Shown piece after piece: positions 1 through 5,774 of a DNA stretch of 12,101 bases; positions within the stretch are counted from its first letter, which is position 1; each line of letters opens with the position of its first letter. The position numbers were made by a program, and so were the translations under genes. The stretch lies in NCBI GenBank assembly GCA_023442085.1, contig JAEZMT010000341.1, positions 1 through 12,101 of the forward strand, written 5' to 3'. The DNA comes from Pseudomonadota bacterium (GTDB taxonomy: Bacteria; Pseudomonadota; Alphaproteobacteria; Rhizobiales; Xanthobacteraceae). Below the pieces are notes generated by a model, which ran no database searches, was not told the DNA's origin, and saw only the letters and a list, made by a program, of their open reading frames with translations.

Positions 1-426
1 GATCCCTACGCCCGGGCCCTGCGCTCCGCGCGCGAAGGCGTCGTCGACAATGCCGCCCGTGCGCAGGCCGTCCCGCAGCCCGCGAGGCCGGTGCGCACCG
101 CGTCCCTCGCTCCGGTGGCGGTCCCGCAGCCCGCGGCCGCTCCGGCACCCTCCCAGCGCAGCCACGTGCCCGCCTCGGCGAAGATCGGCTGGAGCATCCA
201 GATCGGCGCGTTCGACGGCGAGCGCGAGGCCCGCAGCAAGCTCGACGCCGCCCGTGCCCGCGTGAAGTCCGCGCTGAGCGGGGCCGATCCCTACACCGAG
301 AAGGTGTCCAAGGGTTCGTCCGAACTTTACCGCGCCCGGTTCGCCGGCTTTGACGAGAAGTCGGCGAAGGAAGCTTGCCGTTTACTCAAGCGTAACGATT
401 TCGACTGCATGCCTATCAGGAACTGA
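1..426 (+). CDS. C-terminal part of a SPOR-domain protein, probably a D-alanyl-D-alanine carboxypeptidase (5' end outside window)
   Basis: The frame is open from base 1 to the TGA at 424-426, giving 141 visible residues; the start lies left of the window. The first 60 residues are an Ala/Pro/Arg-rich linker. Residues about 64-141 form a SPOR domain: it begins WSIQIGAF, has the central YRARFAGF strand and ends with a CMPIRN-like strand. SPOR domains bind peptidoglycan stripped of its stem peptides and often direct proteins to the division septum. In Rhizobiales this kind of tail commonly ends periplasmic DacA/DacC-type D,D-carboxypeptidases, which trim pentapeptide stems; the linker plus SPOR ending fits that. 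The catalytic SxxK/SxN/KTG part is not visible, so the enzyme assignment is inference, whereas the SPOR domain is read directly. The gene converges on the J-domain gene with only 15 nt between the stops. Confidence 0.8.
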   Translation, partial: DPYARALRSAREGVVDNAARAQAVPQPARPVRTASLAPVAVPQPAAAPAPSQRSHVPASAKIGWSIQIGAFDGEREARSKLDAARARVKSALSGADPYTEKVSKGSSELYRARFAGFDEKSAKEACRLLKRNDFDCMPIRN

Positions 427-441
427 AGTCCTGCCAGAGAA

Positions 442-1161
442 TCAGCGATGCTTGCGCAAGATCACGTCCTTCGCTCGGTTGATCCTCGACGCGAGATAAT
501 CGGTTCCCCCATGATCGGGGTGGAGCTTCTTCATGAGGGATCGGTGCGCCGCGCGGACAGCCTCCGCGCCCGCGCCCGGCTGAAGGCCAAGGACCTGATA
601 GGCTTCCTCCTCGGACATCGCAGCGTCCAGGCCACCGCCTCCGCCCACATCCCCCGCACCCGGGTGTCCCTGTGCGTCCTCACGCCAGGCGGGCGCCCGG
701 CGGTCGAGATAAGCTTCGAGTAGCGCAAGCGACTGCGCATCGCACTGCGGGCGCAGCGCCACAAGGGAGGGGATATCCATCTCCTCCAGACGCCGCCCCG
801 CATGGGCACCGGCGAGAATCGTACCGCCCATGTCGCCGGTGGCGTGGTCGAGTTCCATCTCGAACATCGCCGTGCGGACACCCGAGGTCTTCGGCGCGCT
901 GCGGCGCTTGAACAGCCCCCCGAGATAGCCGCCGATTCCCTGCGGGTCGAGCCGACCCAGAAGCGCGATGCCGGCGGCGCCAAGCGGAAGCGCAATGCCG
1001 ATCCGGCCCGTCACCAGCGCCCCGGCGGCACCGAGCAACGCCGCATAGGCCAGCGTCCGCATCATCGTCGCGATCAGCACCTTGGGGTCGGCCTTGGTCC
1101 AGACGGAGAGGCCGTAGAGTCCGATCAGCAGCAGCAACCCACCGGCGACAAGGGTAATCAC
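442..1161 (-). CDS. Membrane-anchored J-domain (DnaJ-like) protein
   Basis: This is a 239-residue protein with a GTG start; GGAG lies 8 nt upstream (minus strand), which supports this start. The N-terminus is hydrophobic: one membrane segment at about residues 2-20 and one or two more at about 36-70, followed by an R/K-rich GLFKRR turn. A middle region (95-160) without a recognised domain and a glycine-rich linker (165-178) lead to a C-terminal J domain at 186-239. The HPD tripeptide at 214-216 is the motif that stimulates the ATPase of an Hsp70 (DnaK). The J domain is short and lies at the extreme C-terminus behind a membrane anchor, as in the mitochondrial Tim14/Pam18 type; there is no G/F region or zinc domain, so it is not DnaJ itself. 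It probably recruits DnaK to the inner membrane; the client is unknown. It lies 70 nt downstream of the vWA gene and is probably co-transcribed with it. Confidence 0.85.
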   Translation of the reverse strand: MITLVAGGLLLLIGLYGLSVWTKADPKVLIATMMRTLAYAALLGAAGALVTGRIGIALPLGAAGIALLGRLDPQGIGGYLGGLFKRRSAPKTSGVRTAMFEMELDHATGDMGGTILAGAHAGRRLEEMDIPSLVALRPQCDAQSLALLEAYLDRRAPAWREDAQGHPGAGDVGGGGGLDAAMSEEEAYQVLGLQPGAGAEAVRAAHRSLMKKLHPDHGGTDYLASRINRAKDVILRKHR

Positions 1162-1231
1162 GCAAAACTCCGGAGCGATCGCCGCGCTGATGCGCCGGCG
1201 GGATGCGTTAAGGGGTGAAGATCCACCGGCG

Positions 1232-1966
1232 TCAGCGGCCCATGGCCGCGATCAGGCGCCTGGCGCCGTCGTCGCGGCGGGAGGTCAGGGCACGCTGCCC
1301 GCCGGCCGCATAGGCCGCCACGGCGGCAAGCAACTGCCTCAGCTCGCCGGCGGCGGAGGGATCGAACCGGCACCAGGCACCACCGGTGACCTGCGCCAGT
1401 CCGCGAAAGACATCCTCCACGCGGGCGTCGTGCCCCTCCTGGAACATGAACAGCTTCACGCCGCGCAGGGCGAGCTGCCCGGCCGCCTCCTTCAGCGCCG
1501 CCGGATCCTCCTCCACCGCGTCACCGACGAACACGGCGGCCCTCAGCCCCGAGCGCTCCGCCTCCTTGCCGAGATGGCCGAGGACACGGTTGATCTGGGT
1601 GAGGCCGCCCATGCAAGAGATGCGGCGCATCATGCCGCCCAGCGTCGCGGCGTCGCGCACGAAGGGCGAGGCGCGGCATTCGTCCTGGCCCCTGTAATAG
1701 ACGATCTGCATGTCGAGCCCGCCGTGGGCGGCGGCGGAGGCGAACATGTCGGCTTGGATGTCGCAGGCGAGCGCCCAGGTGGGTTGGCGCGACCCGGTGG
1801 CATCGAGGGCGAAAGACAGCCGGCCCCGCCCGTCCGCCGGTCGCGCCGGAGGCATGCTGCGGGCCGTGGAGAGAAACGCTTCCACATCGCTGGCGCCCGA
1901 GACGGGCACGGATGCTGCCGCGCCGGCTTCCGCCAGTTTTCCCTTGCTGTCGTCGCGCGTTGCCAT
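1232..1966 (-). CDS. vWA-like domain protein of unknown function
   Basis: This is a 244-residue soluble protein with an ATG start; the upstream minus-strand sequence GGGGAGAGGATCGG gives a good ribosome site. After a polar N-terminus (1-48) comes a compact alpha/beta fold resembling a von Willebrand A domain. The first strand ends in D55-A-T57-G-S59, a DxTxS form of the MIDAS metal site. A Gly-Gly-Leu-Thr stretch near residue 122 could supply the third MIDAS ligand, and FVGDAVEED (146-154) sits where a late acidic loop is expected. There is no signal peptide or membrane segment, so it is probably cytoplasmic. Such domains bind a divalent metal and mediate protein contacts. The J-domain gene 70 nt downstream suggests a shared task, for example a chaperone-assisted membrane complex, but that is inference. 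It is divergent from panC. I do not know a named homologue. Confidence 0.75.
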   Translation of the reverse strand: MATRDDSKGKLAEAGAAASVPVSGASDVEAFLSTARSMPPARPADGRGRLSFALDATGSRQPTWALACDIQADMFASAAAHGGLDMQIVYYRGQDECRASPFVRDAATLGGMMRRISCMGGLTQINRVLGHLGKEAERSGLRAAVFVGDAVEEDPAALKEAAGQLALRGVKLFMFQEGHDARVEDVFRGLAQVTGGAWCRFDPSAAGELRQLLAAVAAYAAGGQRALTSRRDDGARRLIAAMGR

Positions 1967-2044
1967 CCGATCCTCTCCCCCTCACACATAAGCTCCAACG
2001 GCCGACCCACCAAGGCCCCTGCCCGTCCTGCGGCGGACTATGGC

Positions 2045-2073
2045 TTGATGCCGGGCGGCGCAGGGCCTATCTG
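2045..2073 (+). promoter_or_regulatory. Possible sigma-70-type promoter for panC
   Basis: TTGATG (2045-2050) and TATCTG (2068-2073) are separated by 17 nt, upstream of panC in the 149-nt gap to the divergent vWA gene. The match to consensus is only 4/6 and 3/6, so this is a weak candidate chosen mainly for its spacing and position. Confidence 0.2.
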
Positions 2074-2115
2074 CACCCCCCAAGCGGCCGGGCGCCGTGG
2101 CAAGGGGATGGGACA

Positions 2116-2961
2116 ATGGCGACTTTGCCGAAGGTTGTGGGCCGCGTGCGCGACCTGAGGGCGGCGGTAGCAGGCTTCCGCGCCGCGGGCTCCAAGGTGG
2201 CGCTGGTTCCCACCATGGGCGCGCTGCACGTGGGCCACGTGGCGCTGGCCGAAAAGGCGCGCGAGCTGGCCGGACGGACCGTGGTGTCGATCTTCGTCAA
2301 TCCGGCTCAGTTCGCCCCTCACGAGGATTTCGACAAATACCCCCGCGCGCTTGAGGCCGACCTTAACCGGCTGGCGGACGTCGGCGTCGATCTCGTCTAC
2401 GCGCCCACCGCGACCGAGATGTATCCGGCGGGCTTCGCCACCCGCATCGCCGTCGGCGGGCCGTCCGAAGGTCTCGAGACCGATTTCCGGCCCCACTTCT
2501 TCGGCGGGGTCGCCACGGTGGTGGGCAAGCTCTTCATCCAGTGCGCGCCGGACTACGCCATGTTCGGCGAGAAGGACTACCAGCAGCTCAAGGTGGTGAC
2601 ACGGCTGTCGAAGGATCTCGATCTCGGCGTGGAAGTCGTGCCCGTCCCGACCATCCGCGAGGCAGACGGCCTCGCCCTCTCCTCTCGCAACGCCTATCTG
2701 GACGAAGAGCAGCGCAAGATTGCCCCAGTCATCTATGCCGCCCTCACCCGGGCCGCCGAACAGATTCGCGGAGGCACCAACCCGCAGGCAGCTGTCGACA
2801 TGGCTTCCGGAATGATCGCGGCGGTCGGCCTCAGAGTGGATTACGTCGCCGCGCGTCACGCGGAAACCCTGGCGCCGCTGAAGGACGCCAGGGATCCGAT
2901 CCGCCTGCTCGCAGCTGCATGGCTGGGCGAAACACGGCTGATCGATAACATTCCGGTGTGA
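2116..2961 (+). CDS. panC: Pantothenate synthetase (pantoate--beta-alanine ligase)
   Basis: PanC condenses D-pantoate with beta-alanine using ATP, through a pantoyl-adenylate, to make pantothenate for coenzyme A; it is cytosolic. The protein has 281 residues, the usual length. Visible landmarks are PTMGALHVGH (32-41) with the HxGH nucleotide-binding motif, FVNPAQF (60-66), RPHFFGGVATVV (125-136), GEKDYQQL (151-158) and LSSRN (188-192), the KMSKS-like loop region. The frame stays open further upstream, but the ATG at 2116 begins exactly where the family begins and is preceded by AAGGGGA seven nt away, so the upstream extension is rejected. No panB or panD lies nearby in the window. The stop is 14 nt from that of the convergent small membrane-protein gene, leaving no room for a separate terminator. 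Confidence 0.96.
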   Translation: MATLPKVVGRVRDLRAAVAGFRAAGSKVALVPTMGALHVGHVALAEKARELAGRTVVSIFVNPAQFAPHEDFDKYPRALEADLNRLADVGVDLVYAPTATEMYPAGFATRIAVGGPSEGLETDFRPHFFGGVATVVGKLFIQCAPDYAMFGEKDYQQLKVVTRLSKDLDLGVEVVPVPTIREADGLALSSRNAYLDEEQRKIAPVIYAALTRAAEQIRGGTNPQAAVDMASGMIAAVGLRVDYVAARHAETLAPLKDARDPIRLLAAAWLGETRLIDNIPV

Positions 2962-2975
2962 TTTTACGGGCGCGC

Positions 2976-3170
2976 CTAGACCGCGCCCATATAGCTCGCC
3001 GCAAAGCCGATCACGACCAGCGCGAGGCCGACGGACAGAATCATCAGCACACGGCCCGAAGTGACCCCCTGTCGCGCCTGGACCGCCGGCTTCACCGGCG
3101 CCCCATCCCTCGTGCGGCCATCGGTGCGATGGAATTCCACGTCCTCACGGACTTCGTTCGGGTCCTGCAT
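2976..3170 (-). CDS. Small single-pass membrane protein, unknown function
   Basis: This is a 64-residue protein. Residues 1-38 are polar and charged (several D/E/R near the N-terminus, then PVKPAVQAR). Residues about 41-62 form one strongly hydrophobic segment, VLMILSVGLALVVIGFAA, ending four residues before the C-terminus. It should sit in the inner membrane with its long polar N-terminus exposed. A near-perfect Shine-Dalgarno AGGAGG, seven nt before the ATG, makes expression credible despite the size. It lies 77 nt downstream of metC in the same direction, but probably has its own control: the leader holds a 9-bp inverted repeat overlapping the ribosome site and an EcfG-like promoter motif. 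I do not recognise the family; similar tail-anchored small proteins are common in Rhizobiales. Confidence 0.7.
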   Translation of the reverse strand: MQDPNEVREDVEFHRTDGRTRDGAPVKPAVQARQGVTSGRVLMILSVGLALVVIGFAASYMGAV

Positions 3171-3177
3171 TACGGCC

Positions 3178-3204
3178 TCCTGACGATGTTGTGTCTCGTC
3201 AGGA
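3178..3204 (-). promoter_or_regulatory. Perfect 9-bp inverted repeat overlapping the Shine-Dalgarno of the small membrane-protein gene
   Basis: On the minus strand the arms TCCTGACGA and TCGTCAGGA are exact complements around a 9-nt loop. The second arm ends in AGGA, which is the first part of the AGGAGG ribosome site located seven nt before the start codon. It could be an RNA hairpin that hides the ribosome site or a DNA operator near the transcription start. The repeat is seen directly; its role is inferred. Confidence 0.5.
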
Positions 3205-3205
3205 C

Positions 3206-3231
3206 AACGCTCGCCCGCGCCTCAGGTTTCC
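3206..3231 (-). promoter_or_regulatory. Possible EcfG/RpoE2-type general stress promoter
   Basis: The minus strand reads GGAAA (3231-3227), 17 nt, then CGTT (3209-3206). The alphaproteobacterial EcfG consensus is GGAAC, 16-17 nt, CGTT, so only the last base of the -35 box differs. It sits between the metC stop and the small membrane-protein gene. The transcription start would fall in or just before the inverted repeat. A motif this short can occur by chance. Confidence 0.3.
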
Positions 3232-3247
3232 CCGATACCGAAGGCGT

Positions 3248-4462
3248 CTAGCCGCCGGCCACGTCGCGCATGCGGGCGAAGGCGCGGTCGAGATCGGCCT
3301 TGAGATCGGCCGTGTCTTCCAGCCCGATGTGGATGCGCACGGCCGGCCCTTCCACCTGCCACGGCGTCACGGTGCGGTACTCCTTGCAGTCGAACGGGAT
3401 GGCGAGGCTCTCGTAGCCGCCCCAGGAATAGCCCATTCCGAAAAACGTCAGCGCATCGAAGAAGGCTGCGACCGCCGCCTCGGGCACCGGCTTCAGGATG
3501 ACGCTGAACAGGCCGCTGGCACCGCAGAAGTCGCGCTTCCAGATGGCGTGGCCGGGATCGGACGGCAGCGCGGGATGCAGCACCCGCGAGACTTCCGGCC
3601 GCGCGGCAAGCCACTCGGCCATCTCCAACCCCGCCTTCTGGTGCTGGGCGAGGCGCACCGCAAGCGTCCTCAGCCCGCGGGCGGCGAGCGCGATGTCATC
3701 GGGGCCGACCGTGATGCCCAGCGCGCTGTAGGAAGCCCGCACCTTCGACAAGGCCGGGCCGATGGCGGAGATGGTGCCGATGCTCACGTCCGCATGGCCG
3801 CAGATGTATTTGGTGCCGGACTGGATCGAGATATCCACGCCGAAGGCATGGGGCTTGAAGAAGACCGGCGTCGCCCAGGTGTTGTCGATGAGCGTCGTGA
3901 TTCCGCGCGCCTTCGCCACCGCGACGATGGCCGGCACGTCCTGCATCTCGAAACTCTGGGAGCCGGGCGCTTCCAGGAAGATCGCCTTGGTGTTCGGGCG
4001 GATCAGTGCCTCGATCCCGGCGCCGATCAGGGGATCGTAATAGGTGGTCTCGACGCCGAGGCGGGAGAAAAGTCCGTCGCAGAAGTTGCGGGTCGGGCGG
4101 TACACGCTGTCCACCACGAGGACGTGATCGCCGCTTCCGGCCACCGCGAGCAGCGCCGTCGTCACGGCAGAAAGGCCGGACGGGGTGAGCACAACGCCGT
4201 CGCCCCCCTCCAGCGCGGTGAGCGCCACCTGCAGGCTCTCGCTGGTGGGATTGCCGTGGCGGCCGTAAGTGTAGCGGGCGCGATGGTGGATCAGATCGTC
4301 ATAGTTCGGATAAAGCACGGTCGAGCCGCGCACCACGGGGGTGTTCACGAATCCGTCGAAGCGGCGGGGATCGCGGCCGGCATGGACGATCTTCGTGGCC
4401 GCGCCGATGGCCGCGCCTGACGCTCCGTGTGCCCCTTGGTCATCCCTGCTTGCGTCCGACAT
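3248..4462 (-). CDS. metC: Cystathionine beta-lyase (PLP enzyme)
   Basis: It is predicted to cleave cystathionine to homocysteine, pyruvate and ammonia in methionine synthesis, in the cytosol, with pyridoxal phosphate. The 404-residue length fits the Cys/Met metabolism PLP family. K218 in SGTKYICGHAD is the PLP Schiff-base lysine. Y66 and R68 in TYGRHGNPT match the phosphate-binding Y-x-R of a neighbouring subunit. Y121 (VDSVYRPTRNFC) is the stacking tyrosine, and D193 in LIDNTWATP pairs with the cofactor nitrogen. The VDSVYRPTRNFC and SWGGYES segments favour MetC over MetB or methionine gamma-lyase, although cysteine desulfhydrase side activity is common. The ATG is preceded by GGAG. The N-terminus has about 20 extra polar residues before the conserved ATKIVHAG start. 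It is divergent from aapJ, and the small membrane-protein gene follows. Confidence 0.92.
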   Translation of the reverse strand: MSDASRDDQGAHGASGAAIGAATKIVHAGRDPRRFDGFVNTPVVRGSTVLYPNYDDLIHHRARYTYGRHGNPTSESLQVALTALEGGDGVVLTPSGLSAVTTALLAVAGSGDHVLVVDSVYRPTRNFCDGLFSRLGVETTYYDPLIGAGIEALIRPNTKAIFLEAPGSQSFEMQDVPAIVAVAKARGITTLIDNTWATPVFFKPHAFGVDISIQSGTKYICGHADVSIGTISAIGPALSKVRASYSALGITVGPDDIALAARGLRTLAVRLAQHQKAGLEMAEWLAARPEVSRVLHPALPSDPGHAIWKRDFCGASGLFSVILKPVPEAAVAAFFDALTFFGMGYSWGGYESLAIPFDCKEYRTVTPWQVEGPAVRIHIGLEDTADLKADLDRAFARMRDVAGG

Positions 4463-4507
4463 GCATCTCTCCTGTGGTCACGGTAGCTTGCGACCGGCCG
4501 GCCGCTA

Positions 4508-4536
4508 TTGACCGCTCCGCTGTGAGGGGTTGTGAT
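4508..4536 (+). promoter_or_regulatory. Candidate sigma-70-type promoter of the aap operon
   Basis: TTGACC (4508-4513; 5/6 to consensus) and TGTGAT (4531-4536; 4/6) are separated by 17 nt in the 176-nt divergent metC-aapJ region. Transcription would start near 4543, giving a leader of roughly 95 nt before the GTG of aapJ. A 10-bp palindrome CGGCCGGCCG lies just upstream at 4495-4504. No regulator site is recognised. Confidence 0.35.
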
Positions 4537-4638
4537 GGGCGGGATAGACGGCCTTGATCCGTCCGTCGAGCCATCTCGTGCCGGACAGCGGCAGGAGCGG
4601 CGGCGGAAGGGCCGGCATCGCGAAAAAAGGAACCTTCC

Positions 4639-5649
4639 GTGAAACGACTCCTCTTCGCAGCAGCAGGACTTCTGTCGCTGGCCGGCGCCGTGCAGGCCGC
4701 GACCCTCGACGACGTGAAGGCGAGAGGCGCCCTCAACTGCGGCGTGACCCAGGGCCTGCCCGGCTTCTCCAGCCCCAATGACAAGAACGAATGGAGCGGG
4801 CTCGACGTCGACTTCTGCCGGGCCATCGCCGCGGCCATCTTCAACGATCCGTCGAAGGTGAAGTTCACCCCCCTCTCCGCCAAGGACCGCTTCACCGCGC
4901 TGACCTCCGGCGCCATCGACGTGCTGTCGCGCAACACCACCTGGACCATGTCGCGCGACACCACGCTGGGCTTCAACTTCGCCGGCGTGATGTATTACGA
5001 CGGCCAGGGCTTCCTCATCCGCAAGTCGGTGGGCCTCAAGTCCGCGAAGGAACTGCAGGAAGCCTCCATCTGCGTCCAGACCGGCACCTCCAACGAGCTG
5101 AACGTCGGCGACTATTTCCGCGCCAACAACATGAAATATCGCGAGGTCATCGCTTTCGCGACCCTCGACGAGACGGTGAAGGCCTATGAATCCGGCCGCT
5201 GCGACGTGTTCACCTCGGACAAGTCCCAGCTCGCCGCGGTGCGCCTGAAGCTCACCAACCCGGCCGACCATGTCCTCCTGCCCGAGACCATCTCGAAGGA
5301 GCCCCTCGGCCCGCTGGTCCGCCATGGCGACGACCAGTGGTTCGACCTCGTGAAGTGGACCTACTTCGCGCTGCTCAACTCCGAAGAGCTCGGCATCACC
5401 CAGAAGAACGTGGACGAGCAGGTGAAGTCCGAGAACCCGGACATCAAGCGCCTGCTCGGCACCGACGGCAAGTACGGCGAGGGCATCGGCCTCACCCCCG
5501 ACTGGGTGGTGCGCATCGTCAAGGCCACCGGCAATTACGGCGAGATCTACGACCGCAACGTCGGCCCCGCCACGCCGCTCGGCATCGAACGCGGCCTGAA
5601 CAACCTCTGGACCAAGGGCGGCATCCAGTACGGTCCGCCGGTGCGCTGA
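4639..5649 (+). CDS. aapJ: General L-amino acid ABC transporter, periplasmic binding protein
   Basis: AapJ binds L-amino acids in the periplasm and delivers them to the AapQM permease. The protein has 336 residues with a GTG start; AAGGA ends seven nt before it. Residues 1-20 are a clear signal peptide (KR, hydrophobic core, cut after VQA), followed by ATLDDVKARG, a typical AapJ mature start. Family blocks are CGVTQGLPGFS (34-44), GLDVDFCRA (54-62), TPLSAKDRF (77-85), DVLSRNTTWT (94-103), GVMYYDGQGF (116-125) and LGIERGLNNLW (314-324). This is the long AapJ/BztA-type subclass of family-3 binding proteins, not the roughly 260-residue ArgT/GlnH type. Four cysteines remain in the mature chain (34, 60, 145, 188), so disulfides are possible. 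The first gene of the operon is separated from the permeases by a hairpin-rich gap, consistent with excess production. Confidence 0.95.
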   Translation: MKRLLFAAAGLLSLAGAVQAATLDDVKARGALNCGVTQGLPGFSSPNDKNEWSGLDVDFCRAIAAAIFNDPSKVKFTPLSAKDRFTALTSGAIDVLSRNTTWTMSRDTTLGFNFAGVMYYDGQGFLIRKSVGLKSAKELQEASICVQTGTSNELNVGDYFRANNMKYREVIAFATLDETVKAYESGRCDVFTSDKSQLAAVRLKLTNPADHVLLPETISKEPLGPLVRHGDDQWFDLVKWTYFALLNSEELGITQKNVDEQVKSENPDIKRLLGTDGKYGEGIGLTPDWVVRIVKATGNYGEIYDRNVGPATPLGIERGLNNLWTKGGIQYGPPVR

Positions 5650-5657
5650 GGCGCATC

Positions 5658-5672
5658 CGGGCCGTTGGCCCG
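5658..5672 (+). promoter_or_regulatory. Hairpin 1 in the aapJ-aapQ gap
   Basis: CGGGCC and GGCCCG pair perfectly (6 bp, all GC) around a GTT loop, eight nt after the aapJ stop. No uridine run follows. It could protect the 3' end of an aapJ-only mRNA or cause partial termination. Confidence 0.45.
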
Positions 5673-5702
5673 CGCCTTGCTTGAGAGCTGGGCTTGAAAC
5701 GG

Positions 5703-5733
5703 GACGGAGGACGCGGCCATCGTGCCCTCCGTC
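5703..5733 (+). promoter_or_regulatory. Hairpin 2 in the aapJ-aapQ gap
   Basis: GACGGAGG (5703-5710) and CCTCCGTC (5726-5733) are perfect 8-bp complements around a 15-nt loop. This is the longest stem in the gap. It sits where SBP/permease operons often carry an RNA-stabilising structure. Confidence 0.45.
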
Positions 5734-5743
5734 ACCAATAACA

Positions 5744-5758
5744 CAGGCCAAAGGCCTG
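5744..5758 (+). promoter_or_regulatory. Hairpin 3 just upstream of aapQ
   Basis: CAGGCC and GGCCTG form a perfect 6-bp stem around an AAA loop, ending 16 nt before the aapQ ATG and just before its GGGGG ribosome-site region. It may influence translation initiation of aapQ. Confidence 0.4.
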
Positions 5759-5774
5759 AGCTTTCGGGGGTTTC

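Noticed and set aside
1912..2115. Upstream extension of panC
   Set aside because: The added residues are Arg/Pro-rich and not part of PanC; the ATG at 2116 has a good ribosome site and gives the normal length.
1190..2158. Plus-strand open frame of 322 codons opposite the vWA gene
   Set aside because: It runs into the panC start in another frame and has low-complexity Arg/Gly/His-rich composition; the vWA gene has a ribosome site and a structured product.
3191..4420. Plus-strand open frame of 409 codons opposite metC
   Set aside because: metC shows all catalytic residues in the other direction; the plus-strand product has no recognisable motif.
4474..4491. Sigma-54-like TGG...TTGC motif upstream of aapJ
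   Set aside because: The GG and GC elements are 12 nt apart instead of the required 10, and no NtrC-type dyad was found.
4345..5751. Long minus-strand open frame (468 codons) opposite aapJ and the metC start
   Set aside because: It lies antisense to aapJ and its translation is rich in repeated H/R/G/A/V residues with no domain; long antisense frames are normal at this GC content.
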